Position numbers and translations under genes: made by a program | The notes under the pieces: generated by a model | The model's database searches: none | What the model saw: the letters and a program-made list of their open reading frames with translations, nothing else | What the model was told of the DNA's origin: nothing | In this document: one piece after another, positions 52,039 through 61,429 of the stretch | Layout: each line of letters begins with the position of its first letter | Position numbering within the stretch: the stretch's first letter is position 1 | Source of the DNA: Marinobacter sediminum | GTDB lineage: Bacteria; Pseudomonadota; Gammaproteobacteria; Pseudomonadales; Oleiphilaceae | NCBI RefSeq assembly: GCF_016820575.1 | Contig: NZ_JAEMQH010000002.1 | Coordinates: forward strand, 1 to 64,000 | Direction: 5' to 3' | DNA length: 64,000 nt

Positions 52039-52550
52039 AACCACAGCCCGATCTCCGGATCGGGCGTTTTTCGTTCGATGACAATACCCCGTGATTCGAG
52101 CAGCTGAACCAGCCTCTCGGTATCGTCGACATTGAGAAAACTGCCCAGCGAGATCTCGGTGTCGCGATGAATCAGCGCCAGCTTCGGTGGCGCAAACGGG
52201 TGGACAGGAGCGTCCAGGTGAACTCTCACGTAGGGCCGGGGCAGGGTCCACTCCGAAAGCTTCCGGGTGCGGCCTTTTTCCAGGTGGATGCTGCTCTCGC
52301 CAATGGTCAATACCTCCCGCCGTTGGCAGGCCCGGGAGGTCAGGTAAATGCCGGCGGCCAGGGCAGCGAGTTCCAGCCCGGCGAATGGCACGATAACCCA
52401 GGCGCCGGCTAACGCCATGCCGGTGGCAATCAGCGCGGAGAGAGCCAGCAGTGCCAGCCAGATCTGGACGTTGCCACGCCAGCTCAATGAGCGGTTGGGC
52501 GTCAGCAGAAGCCGAACGCCGTCCTGGGAGTTGAGATGCTCGACCATCAT
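52035..52550 (-). CDS. DUF2244 membrane protein
   Basis: A 171-residue protein with two adjacent membrane spans (about residues 30-72) and a soluble C-terminal beta-rich part. LTPNRSLSWRGNVQIWLALLALSALIATG opens the typical DUF2244 text, and VRVHLDAPVHPFAPPKLALIHRDTEISLGSFLNVDDTERLVQLL closes it. Function unknown; family members often sit near respiratory oxidase genes, but none are present here. Confidence 0.85.
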   Translation of the reverse strand: MMVEHLNSQDGVRLLLTPNRSLSWRGNVQIWLALLALSALIATGMALAGAWVIVPFAGLELAALAAGIYLTSRACQRREVLTIGESSIHLEKGRTRKLSEWTLPRPYVRVHLDAPVHPFAPPKLALIHRDTEISLGSFLNVDDTERLVQLLESRGIVIERKTPDPEIGLWF

Positions 52551-52706
52551 TCAATGCCTATGGAATCGACCTTCTCGGTATACGACGGGTGGTGCCACTC
52601 CGATGATCGCCCGCGTCTGAAGGATCGGTAATTCAAATGGGGGGCAAACCACGACATACTGGCGGCCTGATAGTAATGATAGTCAACACGGCCTGGTAGC
52701 GAATCT

Positions 52707-53408
52707 GTGGCGCGAAAATCCCTCATCCGAAGATCTCTGAGCAAACTGGCGTGGGTACTGGCGGGAACACTGCTGTTGCTGCTGGCCGTGATTGTGCTGC
52801 TGCGGTTCGTCAATCCGCCCACCTCCAGTTTCATGCTGGGCCACCGGCTGTCGCAGCCCGACCAGGCCCTGCATCAGCACTGGGTGCCGTTGTCGGAGAT
52901 TTCTCCGTGGATGCCACTGGCGGTGGTAGCCAGCGAGGATCAGCGGTTCCCCGAGCATTGGGGCGTGGATTTCGCTGCCATCCGTAAGGCGCTGGCCGAG
53001 TACCAGGCGGGCGAGGGCCTGCGGGGCGCCAGTACCATCACCCAGCAGACCGCCAAGAACCTGTTTCTGTGGAATGGCCGAAGCTTTGTGCGCAAGGCTC
53101 TGGAGGCCGGGCTGGCGCTGGGAATTGAGGGGTTGTGGCCGAAGCGGCGGATTATGGAGGTCTATCTCAATATCGCCGAGTTTGGCCCCGGGATTTATGG
53201 CGTGGAGGCGGCGAGCCGGCGTTATTTCGGCGTTTCAGCCAGCCAGCTATCGCCGATCCAGGCCGCGCGACTGGCGGCCGTGCTGCCTAACCCCAAGACT
53301 CTCAGTGCGGTATCGCCGTCGGCGTATGTCTGGGAGCGGGTATCCTGGATTCGCGGCCAGATGGCCCAGTTGTCGGGCCTGAATTATTTGCGCGACACGC
53401 TGCAATAG
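52707..53408 (+). CDS. mtgA: Monofunctional peptidoglycan glycosyltransferase
   Basis: A 233-residue inner membrane enzyme that polymerises lipid II into glycan strands. A single N-terminal anchor (about 12-34) precedes the GT51 domain with [24 protein letters not shown] (catalytic Glu in the SEDQxFxxHxG motif), [66 protein letters not shown] start with a weak ribosome site. Its last 25 bases overlap the convergent response regulator gene. Confidence 0.93.
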   Translation: MARKSLIRRSLSKLAWVLAGTLLLLLAVIVLLRFVNPPTSSFMLGHRLSQPDQALHQHWVPLSEISPWMPLAVVASEDQRFPEHWGVDFAAIRKALAEYQAGEGLRGASTITQQTAKNLFLWNGRSFVRKALEAGLALGIEGLWPKRRIMEVYLNIAEFGPGIYGVEAASRRYFGVSASQLSPIQAARLAAVLPNPKTLSAVSPSAYVWERVSWIRGQMAQLSGLNYLRDTLQ

Positions 53409-54085
53409 CGCCGTTCCGGTCGGCCGACGTTGCCGTAGCTGACCTCTGCCGCCGCTTCGCCACGGCCCACCAGAAACTCCAGGTAGCGCCGGGCCGTGGT
53501 GCGAGAGGCGCCCATGGCGGCGCCGACTTCCTCGGCACTCCACTCGTCTCCGGTTGTCAGCACCTCACGGATTTTGTCCAGGGTAATGCCATCAATGCCT
53601 TTTGGCAGCCTGTCGGTATCCGCTGTTTCCGCATGGCCTTCGTCCCCGCCGCTGCGGGGTAACAGCGCATCCACTTCTTTCTGGGCGACCTGGTCCAGGC
53701 CGGACAACCGGTTCAGGTGGTCCCGATAGCGGTTTACTGCGTCCTCCAGACGTTCAAACACCAGTGGCTTTAGGATGTAGTCGAAAACCCCGCCGCGCAA
53801 CGCGCTGCGCAGGGTGTCCACTTCTTTGGCGGCGGTGATCAGAATGACATCGCTGGCGCTGTCCGAGGCCCGCAGTTCCCGCAGCAGGTCCAGGCCGTTG
53901 CCATCGGGAAAGTAGACGTCGAGCAGGATCAGGTCGGGGCTTAGTACATCGATCAGATCCCGGGCATCGGCCAGCGTGTGCGCAATGCCGCAGAGCTCGA
54001 CGTCGTCCAGACGTTCAACAAAACGTCGCTGAATTTCCGCAATTTTACGGTCATCTTCGATGATCAGCAGGCGTATGGTGGTCAA
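53384..54085 (-). CDS. CitB/DcuR-type response regulator
   Basis: A 233-residue two-component regulator. Receiver domain (about 1-120): [26 protein letters not shown] with the phosphorylated Asp, [28 protein letters not shown]. The C-terminal part has a helix-turn-helix, [25 protein letters not shown], as in CitB/DctR relatives. A TTG start at 54085 overlaps the kinase stop (TTGA), so it is coupled to the sensor; a longer in-frame extension to 54178 would run inside the kinase gene. It likely activates the divergent tctCBA. Confidence 0.88.
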   Translation of the reverse strand: MTTIRLLIIEDDRKIAEIQRRFVERLDDVELCGIAHTLADARDLIDVLSPDLILLDVYFPDGNGLDLLRELRASDSASDVILITAAKEVDTLRSALRGGVFDYILKPLVFERLEDAVNRYRDHLNRLSGLDQVAQKEVDALLPRSGGDEGHAETADTDRLPKGIDGITLDKIREVLTTGDEWSAEEVGAAMGASRTTARRYLEFLVGRGEAAAEVSYGNVGRPERRYCSVSRK

Positions 54086-55701
54086 TGACTGGTCCCCCCG
54101 TGGGCTCGTTTGGGTAGATACAGAGTAAAGCGGCTGCCGCCGGTGGTGAGATTCTCGACCGTGATCGAGCCACCCCACCGAGTCAGGAATTGACTGACCA
54201 GGTGTAGGCCATAGCCACGAGCGGTGCCGGCTTTGGTGCTGACACCTTTCTCAAAGATTCGCTCCCGGTCCGCCTCCGGGACGCCGGCGCCCTGATCTTC
54301 CACCTCGAAAATCAGGTCGTCGCCAAGATCCGTCATCGACAGCGCGACCTGTCCGCCTTCGCCGGTCGCCAGGCGTGTGGCCTCAAGGGCGTTATCAATC
54401 AGGTTGCCAAGCACGCTTACCAGCTGCTCCCTGGGAAGGTCGTCGGGCATGTTGGCCATCTGGCTGCCGGGGTCAATGTTCAGCACCAGGCCCATTTCCC
54501 GGGCCCGGTTGTACTTGCCGAGCAGGCACCCGGCGATGACCGGATCGGGCACCGCTTCCAGCAGCAACTGAATCAGTGCCTGGTGATCGCTGACTTCACT
54601 ACCAATCAGGCTGAGTGCCTCGTCGGTGGCGCCAATCTGGATCAGGCCGGCGATGGTGTGCAGCTTGTTGGAGTATTCGTGGGTCTGGCTGCGCAGGGTA
54701 TCGGCGTATTGCTGTATCCGGGTGAGCTGGCGGCTAACCTGGTCCACCTCGTCCCGCAGCCGGAAACTGGCCACCACGCCGGTAATGTCGTCGCCCTCGC
54801 GCACTGGCAGTCGGTTAACGATCATCTGACGGTTCCTGAGCCAGACTTCCCGGTCAAAATCCGGCTCCCCGGTTTTCAGAACCGACATCAAGTCGCTTTC
54901 CGGCAGCACTTCAAGGATCGGCTTTCCCGCCAGGGCCATGTCCGGTTCCAGGCCCAGGGTCTTCAGGGCCGTGCGGTTCACCGTGGTGATGATGCCGTCA
55001 CGATTGATGGCAATGATGCCCTCACGCACCGATTGCAGGGTGGCATCCCGTTCCTGGAACAGCCGGGCGATTTCCTCCGGTTCCAGCCCGAAGATGGCCT
55101 GTTTGAAGCGACTGGCGATGATGATGGCGGCGAGGATGCTAACCAGCAACATCACCCCGACCACACCATAGAGCACGAAATTGTAGCGCTGGATGGTGGT
55201 TTCAACCTGGTCGACGCCGTAGCCGACCGACACGATGCCGACGATGTCACCACTGGCCGGGTTGATCACCGGTGCCTTGCCGCGCATGGATTCGCCGAGA
55301 CTGCCGAAGGCGCGGGCAATGTAGGCCTGGCCGTCGATCAGGGCCTGACGACCAGTGTCACCGTCATCATCCGCCATGGAATAACCCAGGCGTGACGGAT
55401 CCGGATGGGCGAGGCGCACCGCCTGGTCGTCACCAATAACAATAAACAGGGCCTCGTTGGTCTCGGTCAGCCGGTTGGCCAACCGATTCAGGCTGCCAGT
55501 GTCGCGTTGCTCTACGCCCTCGATCACTGCCGGCGTGGCGGCCACGGTCTTGGCGACCATCAATGCCCGTTGGCCGATTTCCTCGTACAGGGATTCGCTC
55601 AGATAGTACCCGGCAAAGACACCGATCAGCGCTGTCTGCAGGGCGCTGACCAGGCCGAGGGTCAGAATCATTCGGGTTTTCAGTTTGGTTTTTCGAAACA
55701 C
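54082..55701 (-). CDS. CitA/DcuS-type sensor histidine kinase
   Basis: A 539-residue membrane sensor: span 1 (about 12-34), periplasmic sCache/PAS-like domain (about 36-175; HPDPSRLGYSM, AYIARAFGSLGESMRGKAPVINPASGDIVGIVSVGY), span 2 (about 178-200), cytoplasmic PAS (about 220-320) and kinase. The phospho-His is in LRSQTHEYSNKLHTIAGLI, and ATP-binding blocks are LIDNALEA and DQGAGVPEADRERIFEKGVSTKAG. This class senses di- and tricarboxylates outside the cell. It is divergent from the tripartite transporter genes. Confidence 0.92.
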   Translation of the reverse strand: MFRKTKLKTRMILTLGLVSALQTALIGVFAGYYLSESLYEEIGQRALMVAKTVAATPAVIEGVEQRDTGSLNRLANRLTETNEALFIVIGDDQAVRLAHPDPSRLGYSMADDDGDTGRQALIDGQAYIARAFGSLGESMRGKAPVINPASGDIVGIVSVGYGVDQVETTIQRYNFVLYGVVGVMLLVSILAAIIIASRFKQAIFGLEPEEIARLFQERDATLQSVREGIIAINRDGIITTVNRTALKTLGLEPDMALAGKPILEVLPESDLMSVLKTGEPDFDREVWLRNRQMIVNRLPVREGDDITGVVASFRLRDEVDQVSRQLTRIQQYADTLRSQTHEYSNKLHTIAGLIQIGATDEALSLIGSEVSDHQALIQLLLEAVPDPVIAGCLLGKYNRAREMGLVLNIDPGSQMANMPDDLPREQLVSVLGNLIDNALEATRLATGEGGQVALSMTDLGDDLIFEVEDQGAGVPEADRERIFEKGVSTKAGTARGYGLHLVSQFLTRWGGSITVENLTTGGSRFTLYLPKRAHGGTSH

Positions 55702-55779
55702 GATGTTGTTGGAATGCTGCCGGAGTGTTGTTGTCGTTTTGATTCAGGTTAAAGCACCGGCGTGGTTTTTGCCCGTGAA

Positions 55780-55838
55780 CTTTATGCACAAAAAAGCCTT
55801 TAGGTTCTTTATAGGTATTTACGCGCACAAACTTTAGG
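55780..55838. promoter_or_regulatory. CTTTA-type repeats in the kinase-tctC divergent region
   Basis: CTTTATG (55780), CTTTAGG (55798), CTTTATAGG (55807) and CTTTAGG (55832) occur in the same orientation within 60 bases, 105 bases or more before tctC. They could be sites for the CitB-type regulator; the spacing is irregular. The rest of the 241-base gap shows no gene. Confidence 0.35.
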
Positions 55839-55942
55839 CGTCCGGTGTTCGCTTCTAGTCTATGGGCGAATGGCTCCCACAGCACGTTTATCGAGCGGCG
55901 GAACAGAGGAGCTATCACAACAACAAACCAGAGGTGAACCCA

Positions 55943-56920
55943 ATGATGATCAAGCGAACCCTGTCTTTTGTAGCCATGGCTGCCTTTAGTGTTTCCGCGC
56001 TGGCCTGGCAACCCTCCGGCAAAGTGGAATGTATCGCACCGGCTGATCCGGGCGGCGGCTGGGATTTTACCTGCCGTAGCGTCGGTAATGTCATGCAGGA
56101 ACTCGGCCTGGTGGAAGGCAGTGTCCAGACCGTCAATATGGCCGGTGCCGGCGGTGGCGTTGCCTTCGCCCACACCGTCAGCAAGCGCGCCGACGATGAC
56201 AAGCTGATCGTTGCCGCATCTACCGCAACCACCACCCGCCTGGCCCAGAAGCAGTTTCCGGGTATGGACGCCGGTATGGTGAAGTGGGTCGGTGCCCTGG
56301 GCGCTGACTACGGCATTATTGCTGTCTCCAAAGACTCCGAGTACCAGAACCTGAATCAGCTTTTCGAAGCCGTGAAAGCGAACCCCAAGTCGGTCAAGTT
56401 CTCCGGCGGCAGCGCTCGCGGCGGCTGGGACCATCTGAAGGTGCTGATCGCTGCCAAGGCGGCCGGTGTCGAGAAGCTCCCCTCCATTCCTTACCTGTCG
56501 TACAACAATGGCGGTGAGGCCATGACTCAGGTCGTGGGTGGCCAGGTCGATGCCTTTACCGGTGACGTGTCCGAAGCCACCGGCTTCATGGATTCCGGCG
56601 ACCTGCGGGTGCTGGCGGTGCTGTCTGAGGAGCGCCTGCCCGGCAAATTCAGCCACATTCCGACGGCCCGCGAGCAGGGTATTGATGCCCTGGGCCCGAA
56701 CTGGCGCGGCTTCTACATGCCCGAAGGCGCCTCTGAGGAATCCAAGGAATACTGGGTAGCCGCTGTGGACAAGCTGTACGCCAGCGAAGAGTGGAAAAAG
56801 GTGATGAAAAGCAACGGGCTGATCCCGTTCCATCCGCCGGCGAACGAGTTTGAAAGCTTCGTGCGTCAGCAGGTGCAGGACATCGAAACCCTGTCTCGTG
56901 AAATCGGGCTGCTGAAATGA
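55943..56920 (+). CDS. tctC: Tripartite tricarboxylate transporter binding protein
   Basis: A 325-residue periplasmic protein with a signal peptide (about 1-21, ending SALAW). VECIAPADPGGGWDFTCRSVGNVM and VNMAGAGGGVAFAHTV hold the ligand-binding loops of the TctC/BugT family. NWRGFYMPEGASEESKEYW is typical near the C-terminus. It catches a carboxylate for TctAB. GAGGTG precedes the ATG at 55943, and an upstream extension to 55862 is not needed. Confidence 0.92.
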   Translation: MMIKRTLSFVAMAAFSVSALAWQPSGKVECIAPADPGGGWDFTCRSVGNVMQELGLVEGSVQTVNMAGAGGGVAFAHTVSKRADDDKLIVAASTATTTRLAQKQFPGMDAGMVKWVGALGADYGIIAVSKDSEYQNLNQLFEAVKANPKSVKFSGGSARGGWDHLKVLIAAKAAGVEKLPSIPYLSYNNGGEAMTQVVGGQVDAFTGDVSEATGFMDSGDLRVLAVLSEERLPGKFSHIPTAREQGIDALGPNWRGFYMPEGASEESKEYWVAAVDKLYASEEWKKVMKSNGLIPFHPPANEFESFVRQQVQDIETLSREIGLLK

Positions 56921-57363
56921 CAGGTTTTGGTGATCGAATCCTCGGCTTGGGCCTTCTGGTCCTCGCCGTTGCCTACGGCTGGGCTGCGCAGCAGTGGCCC
57001 GAGCCGTTTGGCGGCGCCGAGGGCGTGGGCCCGGAAACGTTTCCCACCATCCTTGCCTTTGTGTTGGTGATCGGCAGCCTGTACCTGATGGTCAAGCCCG
57101 ACCCCGATGCCCAGTGGCCAGTGCGCAAAACCGCTCTGGAACTGGTGACCTCGGTGGTGGTGCTGATTGTCTATGCGCTGCTGATGGAACCCTTGGGCTT
57201 CATTATTTCGACCACGCTGGCGGTTGGTACGCTCAGCTGGCGCATGGGCGCGAGGCCACGCATGGCGTTTATTACTGGCCTGATCAGTGCGGTGGTGGTG
57301 TTTGTCCTGTTTAACTACGGCCTGGACCTGAGTCTGCCTGCCGGCCTGCTGGAGGTAGAGTGA
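56917..57363 (+). CDS. tctB: Tripartite tricarboxylate transporter small subunit
   Basis: A 148-residue membrane protein with four spans, TctB size and layout. GWAAQQWPEPFGGAEGVGPETFPTILAFVLVIGSLYLM has the PxxFP block, and GFIISTTLAVGTLSWRMGARPRMAFITGL follows. It overlaps tctC by four bases (ATGA) and its stop overlaps the tctA start region. Confidence 0.9.
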   Translation: MTGFGDRILGLGLLVLAVAYGWAAQQWPEPFGGAEGVGPETFPTILAFVLVIGSLYLMVKPDPDAQWPVRKTALELVTSVVVLIVYALLMEPLGFIISTTLAVGTLSWRMGARPRMAFITGLISAVVVFVLFNYGLDLSLPAGLLEVE

Positions 57364-58889
57364 TGGAAACCTTAGGCTTTTTGATGGAAGGGTTTGCGGT
57401 CGCGCTGACCCCCTATAACCTGATGTTCGCGCTGTTCGGGGCCTTCGTGGGTACCCTGATCGGCTGTCTGCCTGGCCTGGGCCCGGCCAACGGTGTTGCC
57501 ATCCTGATCCCGCTGGCATTTACCCTGGGGCTGCCGCCGGAAACCGCCATGATCCTGCTGACCGCGGTTTACGCCGGAGCCATGTACGGTGGCCGGATCT
57601 CTTCGATTCTGCTTAACATTCCCGGTGACGAGCCGGCCATGATGACCTGCCTCGACGGCTACCCCATGGCTCAGAAAGGCCGTGCTGCTGACGCCCTGGC
57701 GATCTCTGCCGTGGCGTCGTTCGCTGGTGGCCTGATCGGAACCATCGGTCTGATCATGTTGGCGCCGATTCTGGCCAAGTTTGCCCTGACCTTTGGCCCG
57801 GCCGAGTACTTCGCGTTGTTCCTGCTGGCCTTTGCCACCCTCGGCGGCATCACCGGCAAGAACCCGATGAAGACGGTGATTGCCGCCACCATCGGCATCA
57901 TGATCTCGACCGTGGGTATCGACATCTCCACCGGCACCCAGCGTTACACCTTTGGTGTGCTGGAGCTGTACGAGGGTATCGACTTCATCCTGGCGATTGT
58001 CGGTCTGTTCGCGATTTCGGAGCTGCTGTTCTTTGTCGAGTCCCGTGTTGGCGGCGGCCGCGAGAAGATCAACGTGGGCAAGTTGACGCTGAGTTTCAAG
58101 GAGCTGGTCAGCACCATCCCGACCCAGTTGCGCGGCGGTGTACTCGGCTTTATCGCCGGAGTATTGCCAGGTGCCGGGGCGTCCCTGGGCAGCTTTATCA
58201 GCTACACCCTGGAAAAGCAGGTGCTGGGCAAGAAAGGCAAGTTTGGCGAAGGCGATATTCGCGGTGTGGTGGCGCCAGAGGCTGGCAACAACGGCGCCTC
58301 TTCCGGTGCGCTGGTGCCGATGCTGACCCTGGGCGTGCCGGGTAGTGGCACCACGGCGGTTCTGCTGGCCATGCTGATCTCTCTGAACATCACGCCGGGC
58401 CCGCTGATGTTTACCCAGAACGCCGACATTGTCTGGGGTGTCATCGCCGCACTGTTGATCGGTAACGTCATGCTGTTGCTGCTCAACATCCCACTTGTGG
58501 GCTTCTTCGTGAAGTTGCTGTCGGTGCCCCCGATGTACCTGTTGCCAATCGTGACCATGGTGGCCTTCGTAGGCATCTACTCCATCAGTCACAGCACCTT
58601 CGACCTGTACTTCATGGTGGCCTTTGGTGTCGCGGGTTACTTCCTGCGCAAGCTGGAAATCCCGTTGGTGCCGATCATTCTGGGCCTGTTGCTGGGGCCG
58701 GAAATGGAGAAGAACCTGGGCCATGCGCTGATCCTGTCGGACGGTTCCTGGAGCATTCTCTGGGGTAGCTCGCTGGCCGTGGGGCTGTGGGTCGTTGCTG
58801 GTCTTGGTCTGGTACTGCCGTATGTGGTCGGGCCACTGCTGCGCCGGCGCATGAATGCGGCCATGAAAGAAAGCCCGGTCAGCGACTGA
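57363..58889 (+). CDS. tctA: Tripartite tricarboxylate transporter large permease
   Basis: A 508-residue carrier with about 12 spans. GCLPGLGPANGVAILIPLAFTLGLPPETAMILLTAVYAGAMYGGRISSILLNIPGDEPA and GVLPGAGASLGSFISYTLEK plus APEAGNNGASSGALVPMLTLGVPGSGTTAVLL are the two conserved glycine-rich halves of TctA. ATG 57363 has GGAGG at eight bases; a GTG one codon earlier is possible. It completes the citrate-type uptake system. Confidence 0.93.
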   Translation: METLGFLMEGFAVALTPYNLMFALFGAFVGTLIGCLPGLGPANGVAILIPLAFTLGLPPETAMILLTAVYAGAMYGGRISSILLNIPGDEPAMMTCLDGYPMAQKGRAADALAISAVASFAGGLIGTIGLIMLAPILAKFALTFGPAEYFALFLLAFATLGGITGKNPMKTVIAATIGIMISTVGIDISTGTQRYTFGVLELYEGIDFILAIVGLFAISELLFFVESRVGGGREKINVGKLTLSFKELVSTIPTQLRGGVLGFIAGVLPGAGASLGSFISYTLEKQVLGKKGKFGEGDIRGVVAPEAGNNGASSGALVPMLTLGVPGSGTTAVLLAMLISLNITPGPLMFTQNADIVWGVIAALLIGNVMLLLLNIPLVGFFVKLLSVPPMYLLPIVTMVAFVGIYSISHSTFDLYFMVAFGVAGYFLRKLEIPLVPIILGLLLGPEMEKNLGHALILSDGSWSILWGSSLAVGLWVVAGLGLVLPYVVGPLLRRRMNAAMKESPVSD

Positions 58890-58933
58890 GCGGGTAGCGA
58901 AGATCACGCCTTAGACGATCTGTTGTCAGCTTT

Positions 58934-58971
58934 GCACCGGGTTTCCCCTTTGGGATGCCCGGTGCTTTTTT
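58934..58971 (+). terminator. Rho-independent terminator after tctA
   Basis: GCACCGGG (58934-58941), loop, CCCGGTGC (58958-58965), then TTTTTT. A textbook terminator 45 bases after the tctA stop. Confidence 0.9.
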
Positions 58972-59058
58972 ATGTCTGGCAGATAATCACTTATGCTGTA
59001 GTGGCTGTGGGCTTCATAAGAAGGTTTTATTTTTGTTGTTCATTCAGGAGGCAACGCG

Positions 59059-59730
59059 TTGAACGTCATGGTACTGGGAGCCACCGGACTGACCGGAGCG
59101 GCAGTGGTGGAGAAACTGCTAGAGCGGCCAGAGGTGACTTCGGTGATAGCGCCGGTGCGTCGCCGGGTTGGCCCTGAACACCGCAAGCTGATCCAGCATC
59201 AAGTGGACTTTGACGATCTGCAAGCCAGTGCCGATCTGTTCGCCGTGGATGCAATCGTTTGTTGCCTGGGCACCACCATCAAGAAGGCGGGCTCGCGTGA
59301 GCAGTTCCGTAAGGTGGATTTCGGCTACAGCCTGGAGGCTGCGCGCTTGGGACGGGCGGCCGGTGCACGGGCGTTCATTCTGATGTCCGCCATTGGTGCC
59401 TCCTCGGATTCCACCATTTTCTATAACCGGGTCAAGGGCGAACTTGAAAACGCAGTTCGCGAACTCGGCTACTCCTACCTCTCGGTCTACCATCCCAGCC
59501 TTTTGCTCGGTGACCGGCAGGAACAGCGCACCGCCGAGGCCCTGGGTATCAAGCTGATGCCCCTGGTGAACCGGGTCTTGCTCGGCCCGCTGGAAAAATA
59601 CCGCGGCGTGCGAGCATCCACCGTGGCCCAGGCCATGGTCAATGAAGTCTGTGCGCTGGAAATGACAACCCCTGCGGAACCTGTCCAGCACCTGCGGGAT
59701 TATCCCGAGATCCAGAAGTTGGCAGGCTAA
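59059..59730 (+). CDS. NAD(P)-binding Rossmann oxidoreductase (HTATIP2/YwnB-like)
   Basis: A 223-residue atypical short-chain reductase. MVLGATGLTGAAVVEKLL is the nucleotide-binding loop; DAIVCCLGTTIKKAGSREQFRKVDFGYSLEAAR, ARAFILMSAIGASSDSTIFYNRVKGELENAV and LSVYHPSLLLGDRQEQR follow the pattern of the HTATIP2/TIP30-like branch. The substrate is unknown. TTG start with GGAGG upstream. It is monocistronic and convergent with the GMC gene. Confidence 0.8.
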   Translation: MNVMVLGATGLTGAAVVEKLLERPEVTSVIAPVRRRVGPEHRKLIQHQVDFDDLQASADLFAVDAIVCCLGTTIKKAGSREQFRKVDFGYSLEAARLGRAAGARAFILMSAIGASSDSTIFYNRVKGELENAVRELGYSYLSVYHPSLLLGDRQEQRTAEALGIKLMPLVNRVLLGPLEKYRGVRASTVAQAMVNEVCALEMTTPAEPVQHLRDYPEIQKLAG

Positions 59731-59736
59731 CCACCC

Positions 59737-61404
59737 TCACTTGCCGGCCAGAATCCAGCCCGCAGCCTTTTCGGCAATCATCAGGGTCGGAGAGTTGGTG
59801 TTGCCACTGGTGATGGTCGGCATCACGCCGGCATCCACTACCCGAAGTCCGGTTACACCCCGCACTTTCAGGTGCGGGTCCACTACCGCCATACTGTCAT
59901 CGGCTCGCCCCATACGCGTGGTACCCACCGGGTGAAAAATGGTGGTGCCAATGTCGCCGGCCAGCTTCGCCAGCTCTTCGTCAGTCTGATACTGCAGTCC
60001 CGGCTTGAACTCCTCCGGCTGGTACTTGGCAAAGGCCTGCTGTTCGGCAATCCGGCGAGTCACGCGCAGGGAATCAGCGGCCACCTTACGGTCCTCCTCG
60101 GTGCTTAAATAGTTGGGTGCGATTGCGGGCGGGGTTTTCGAGTCCCGGCTGCGAATCCGCACCGATCCGCGGCTGCTCGGATTGAGGTTGCAGACGCTGG
60201 CGGTAATGGCCGGGAAATCGTGTAGCGGCTGCCCGAACGCATCCAGGCTCAGGGGCTGAACGTGGTATTCAATGTTGGCGTAGTCATAGTCCTCTGAACT
60301 GCGTGTAAACAGGCACAGTTGCGACGGCGCCATGCTCATGGGGCCGGAGCGTTTCACCAGGTATTCCAGACCAATGCGCGCCTTGCCCAGAAGCGAATTG
60401 GCCATGGTGTTCAGGGTGGTTGCGCCCTGAACCTTGTACACCGAACGAATCTGGAGGTGATCCTGCAGGTTCTCGCCGACTCCGGGCAGGTCTTTGATCA
60501 CCGGAATGTCGTGCTCCCGCAGCAGGTCAGCAGGCCCGATGCCCGACAGTTGCAGCAGCTGGGGCGAGCCAATCGCGCCAGCAGACAGAATCACTTCCCG
60601 GCGAGCCTGGGCCCTGATCTCGCCCTGTCCGGGCCGTTCCACGCGAACACCGCTACACCGGGGCTGCTCGCCCGAGGCCATGTCCAGGCCAAGCACGTGG
60701 GTGGAGTGCCAGAGTGTCAGGTTGGGGCGCTTTTGGGCCGGCCTTAGAAAGGCCTTGGAGGTATTCCAGCGCCAGCCGGAGCGTTGGTTTACTTCAAAAT
60801 AGTCGACGCCTTCGTTGTTGCCGCGATTGAAGTCTTGGGTGCGGGGAATGCCGGCCTGAACACAAGCATCGGCAAAGTCCTCCAGAACCTTCCACTTCAG
60901 GCGCTGGTGCTCAATTCGCCATTCGCCACCGTGGCCATGGTAGTTCTTGTGCTCCGGGTCGGCGTCACCGCCGTCATCCAGGCGATAGTGATCCTCGTGG
61001 CGCATGAAGTCGGGCAGGCAGTTGTCCCAGTTCCAGGCCTCCTCTCCGGTGACTTCAGCCCAGTGGTTGTAGTCCCGGGCCTGGCCGCGAATGTAGAGCA
61101 TGCCATTAATGCTGGAACAGCCGCCCAGGGTCTTGCCCCGGGGATAGATCAGCGACCGGCCGTTCAGGCCCGGATCCGGCTCGGTGCGAAAACGCCAGTC
61201 GGTGCGGGGGTTGTCGATGCAGTACAGGTAACCCACCGGAATATGAATCCAGTGGTAGTTGTCCCGGCCGCCGGCTTCGATGAGCAGTACCTGGTTATCC
61301 GGATTCGCGCTCAGCCGGTTGGCCAGCAGGCAGCCGGCTGAACCGGCTCCCACGATGATGTAATCAAATTCGAGCTGTCCATCGGCATTGTTGTTTTCGG
61401 ACAT
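59737..61404 (-). CDS. GMC-family FAD-dependent oxidoreductase (choline dehydrogenase-like)
   Basis: A 555-residue flavoenzyme that oxidises an alcohol to an aldehyde. YIIVGAGSAGCLLANRLS (about 12-30) is the FAD dinucleotide fold and RGKTLGGCSSINGMLYIRGQARDYNHW the first GMC signature. GAIGSPQLLQLSGIGP is the second signature, and HPVGTTRMG...NTNSPTLMIAEKAA holds the C-terminal His/Asn pair. The ATG at 61404 follows GGGAG. It lies 25 bases after mmsA on the same strand, so an alcohol-to-acid or acyl-CoA route is likely; choline itself is not shown. Confidence 0.9.
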   Translation of the reverse strand: MSENNNADGQLEFDYIIVGAGSAGCLLANRLSANPDNQVLLIEAGGRDNYHWIHIPVGYLYCIDNPRTDWRFRTEPDPGLNGRSLIYPRGKTLGGCSSINGMLYIRGQARDYNHWAEVTGEEAWNWDNCLPDFMRHEDHYRLDDGGDADPEHKNYHGHGGEWRIEHQRLKWKVLEDFADACVQAGIPRTQDFNRGNNEGVDYFEVNQRSGWRWNTSKAFLRPAQKRPNLTLWHSTHVLGLDMASGEQPRCSGVRVERPGQGEIRAQARREVILSAGAIGSPQLLQLSGIGPADLLREHDIPVIKDLPGVGENLQDHLQIRSVYKVQGATTLNTMANSLLGKARIGLEYLVKRSGPMSMAPSQLCLFTRSSEDYDYANIEYHVQPLSLDAFGQPLHDFPAITASVCNLNPSSRGSVRIRSRDSKTPPAIAPNYLSTEEDRKVAADSLRVTRRIAEQQAFAKYQPEEFKPGLQYQTDEELAKLAGDIGTTIFHPVGTTRMGRADDSMAVVDPHLKVRGVTGLRVVDAGVMPTITSGNTNSPTLMIAEKAAGWILAGK

Positions 61405-61429
61405 AGCTGTCTCCCGGACCTGGGGCGAG

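Noticed and set aside
55430..56833. 467-codon minus-strand frame opposite tctC
   Set aside because: It overlaps two confident genes and has no family-like text.
57372..58907. 511-codon minus-strand frame opposite tctA
   Set aside because: It is rich in Gln, His, Arg and Asp with no domain pattern, typical of the antisense of a GC-rich membrane protein gene.
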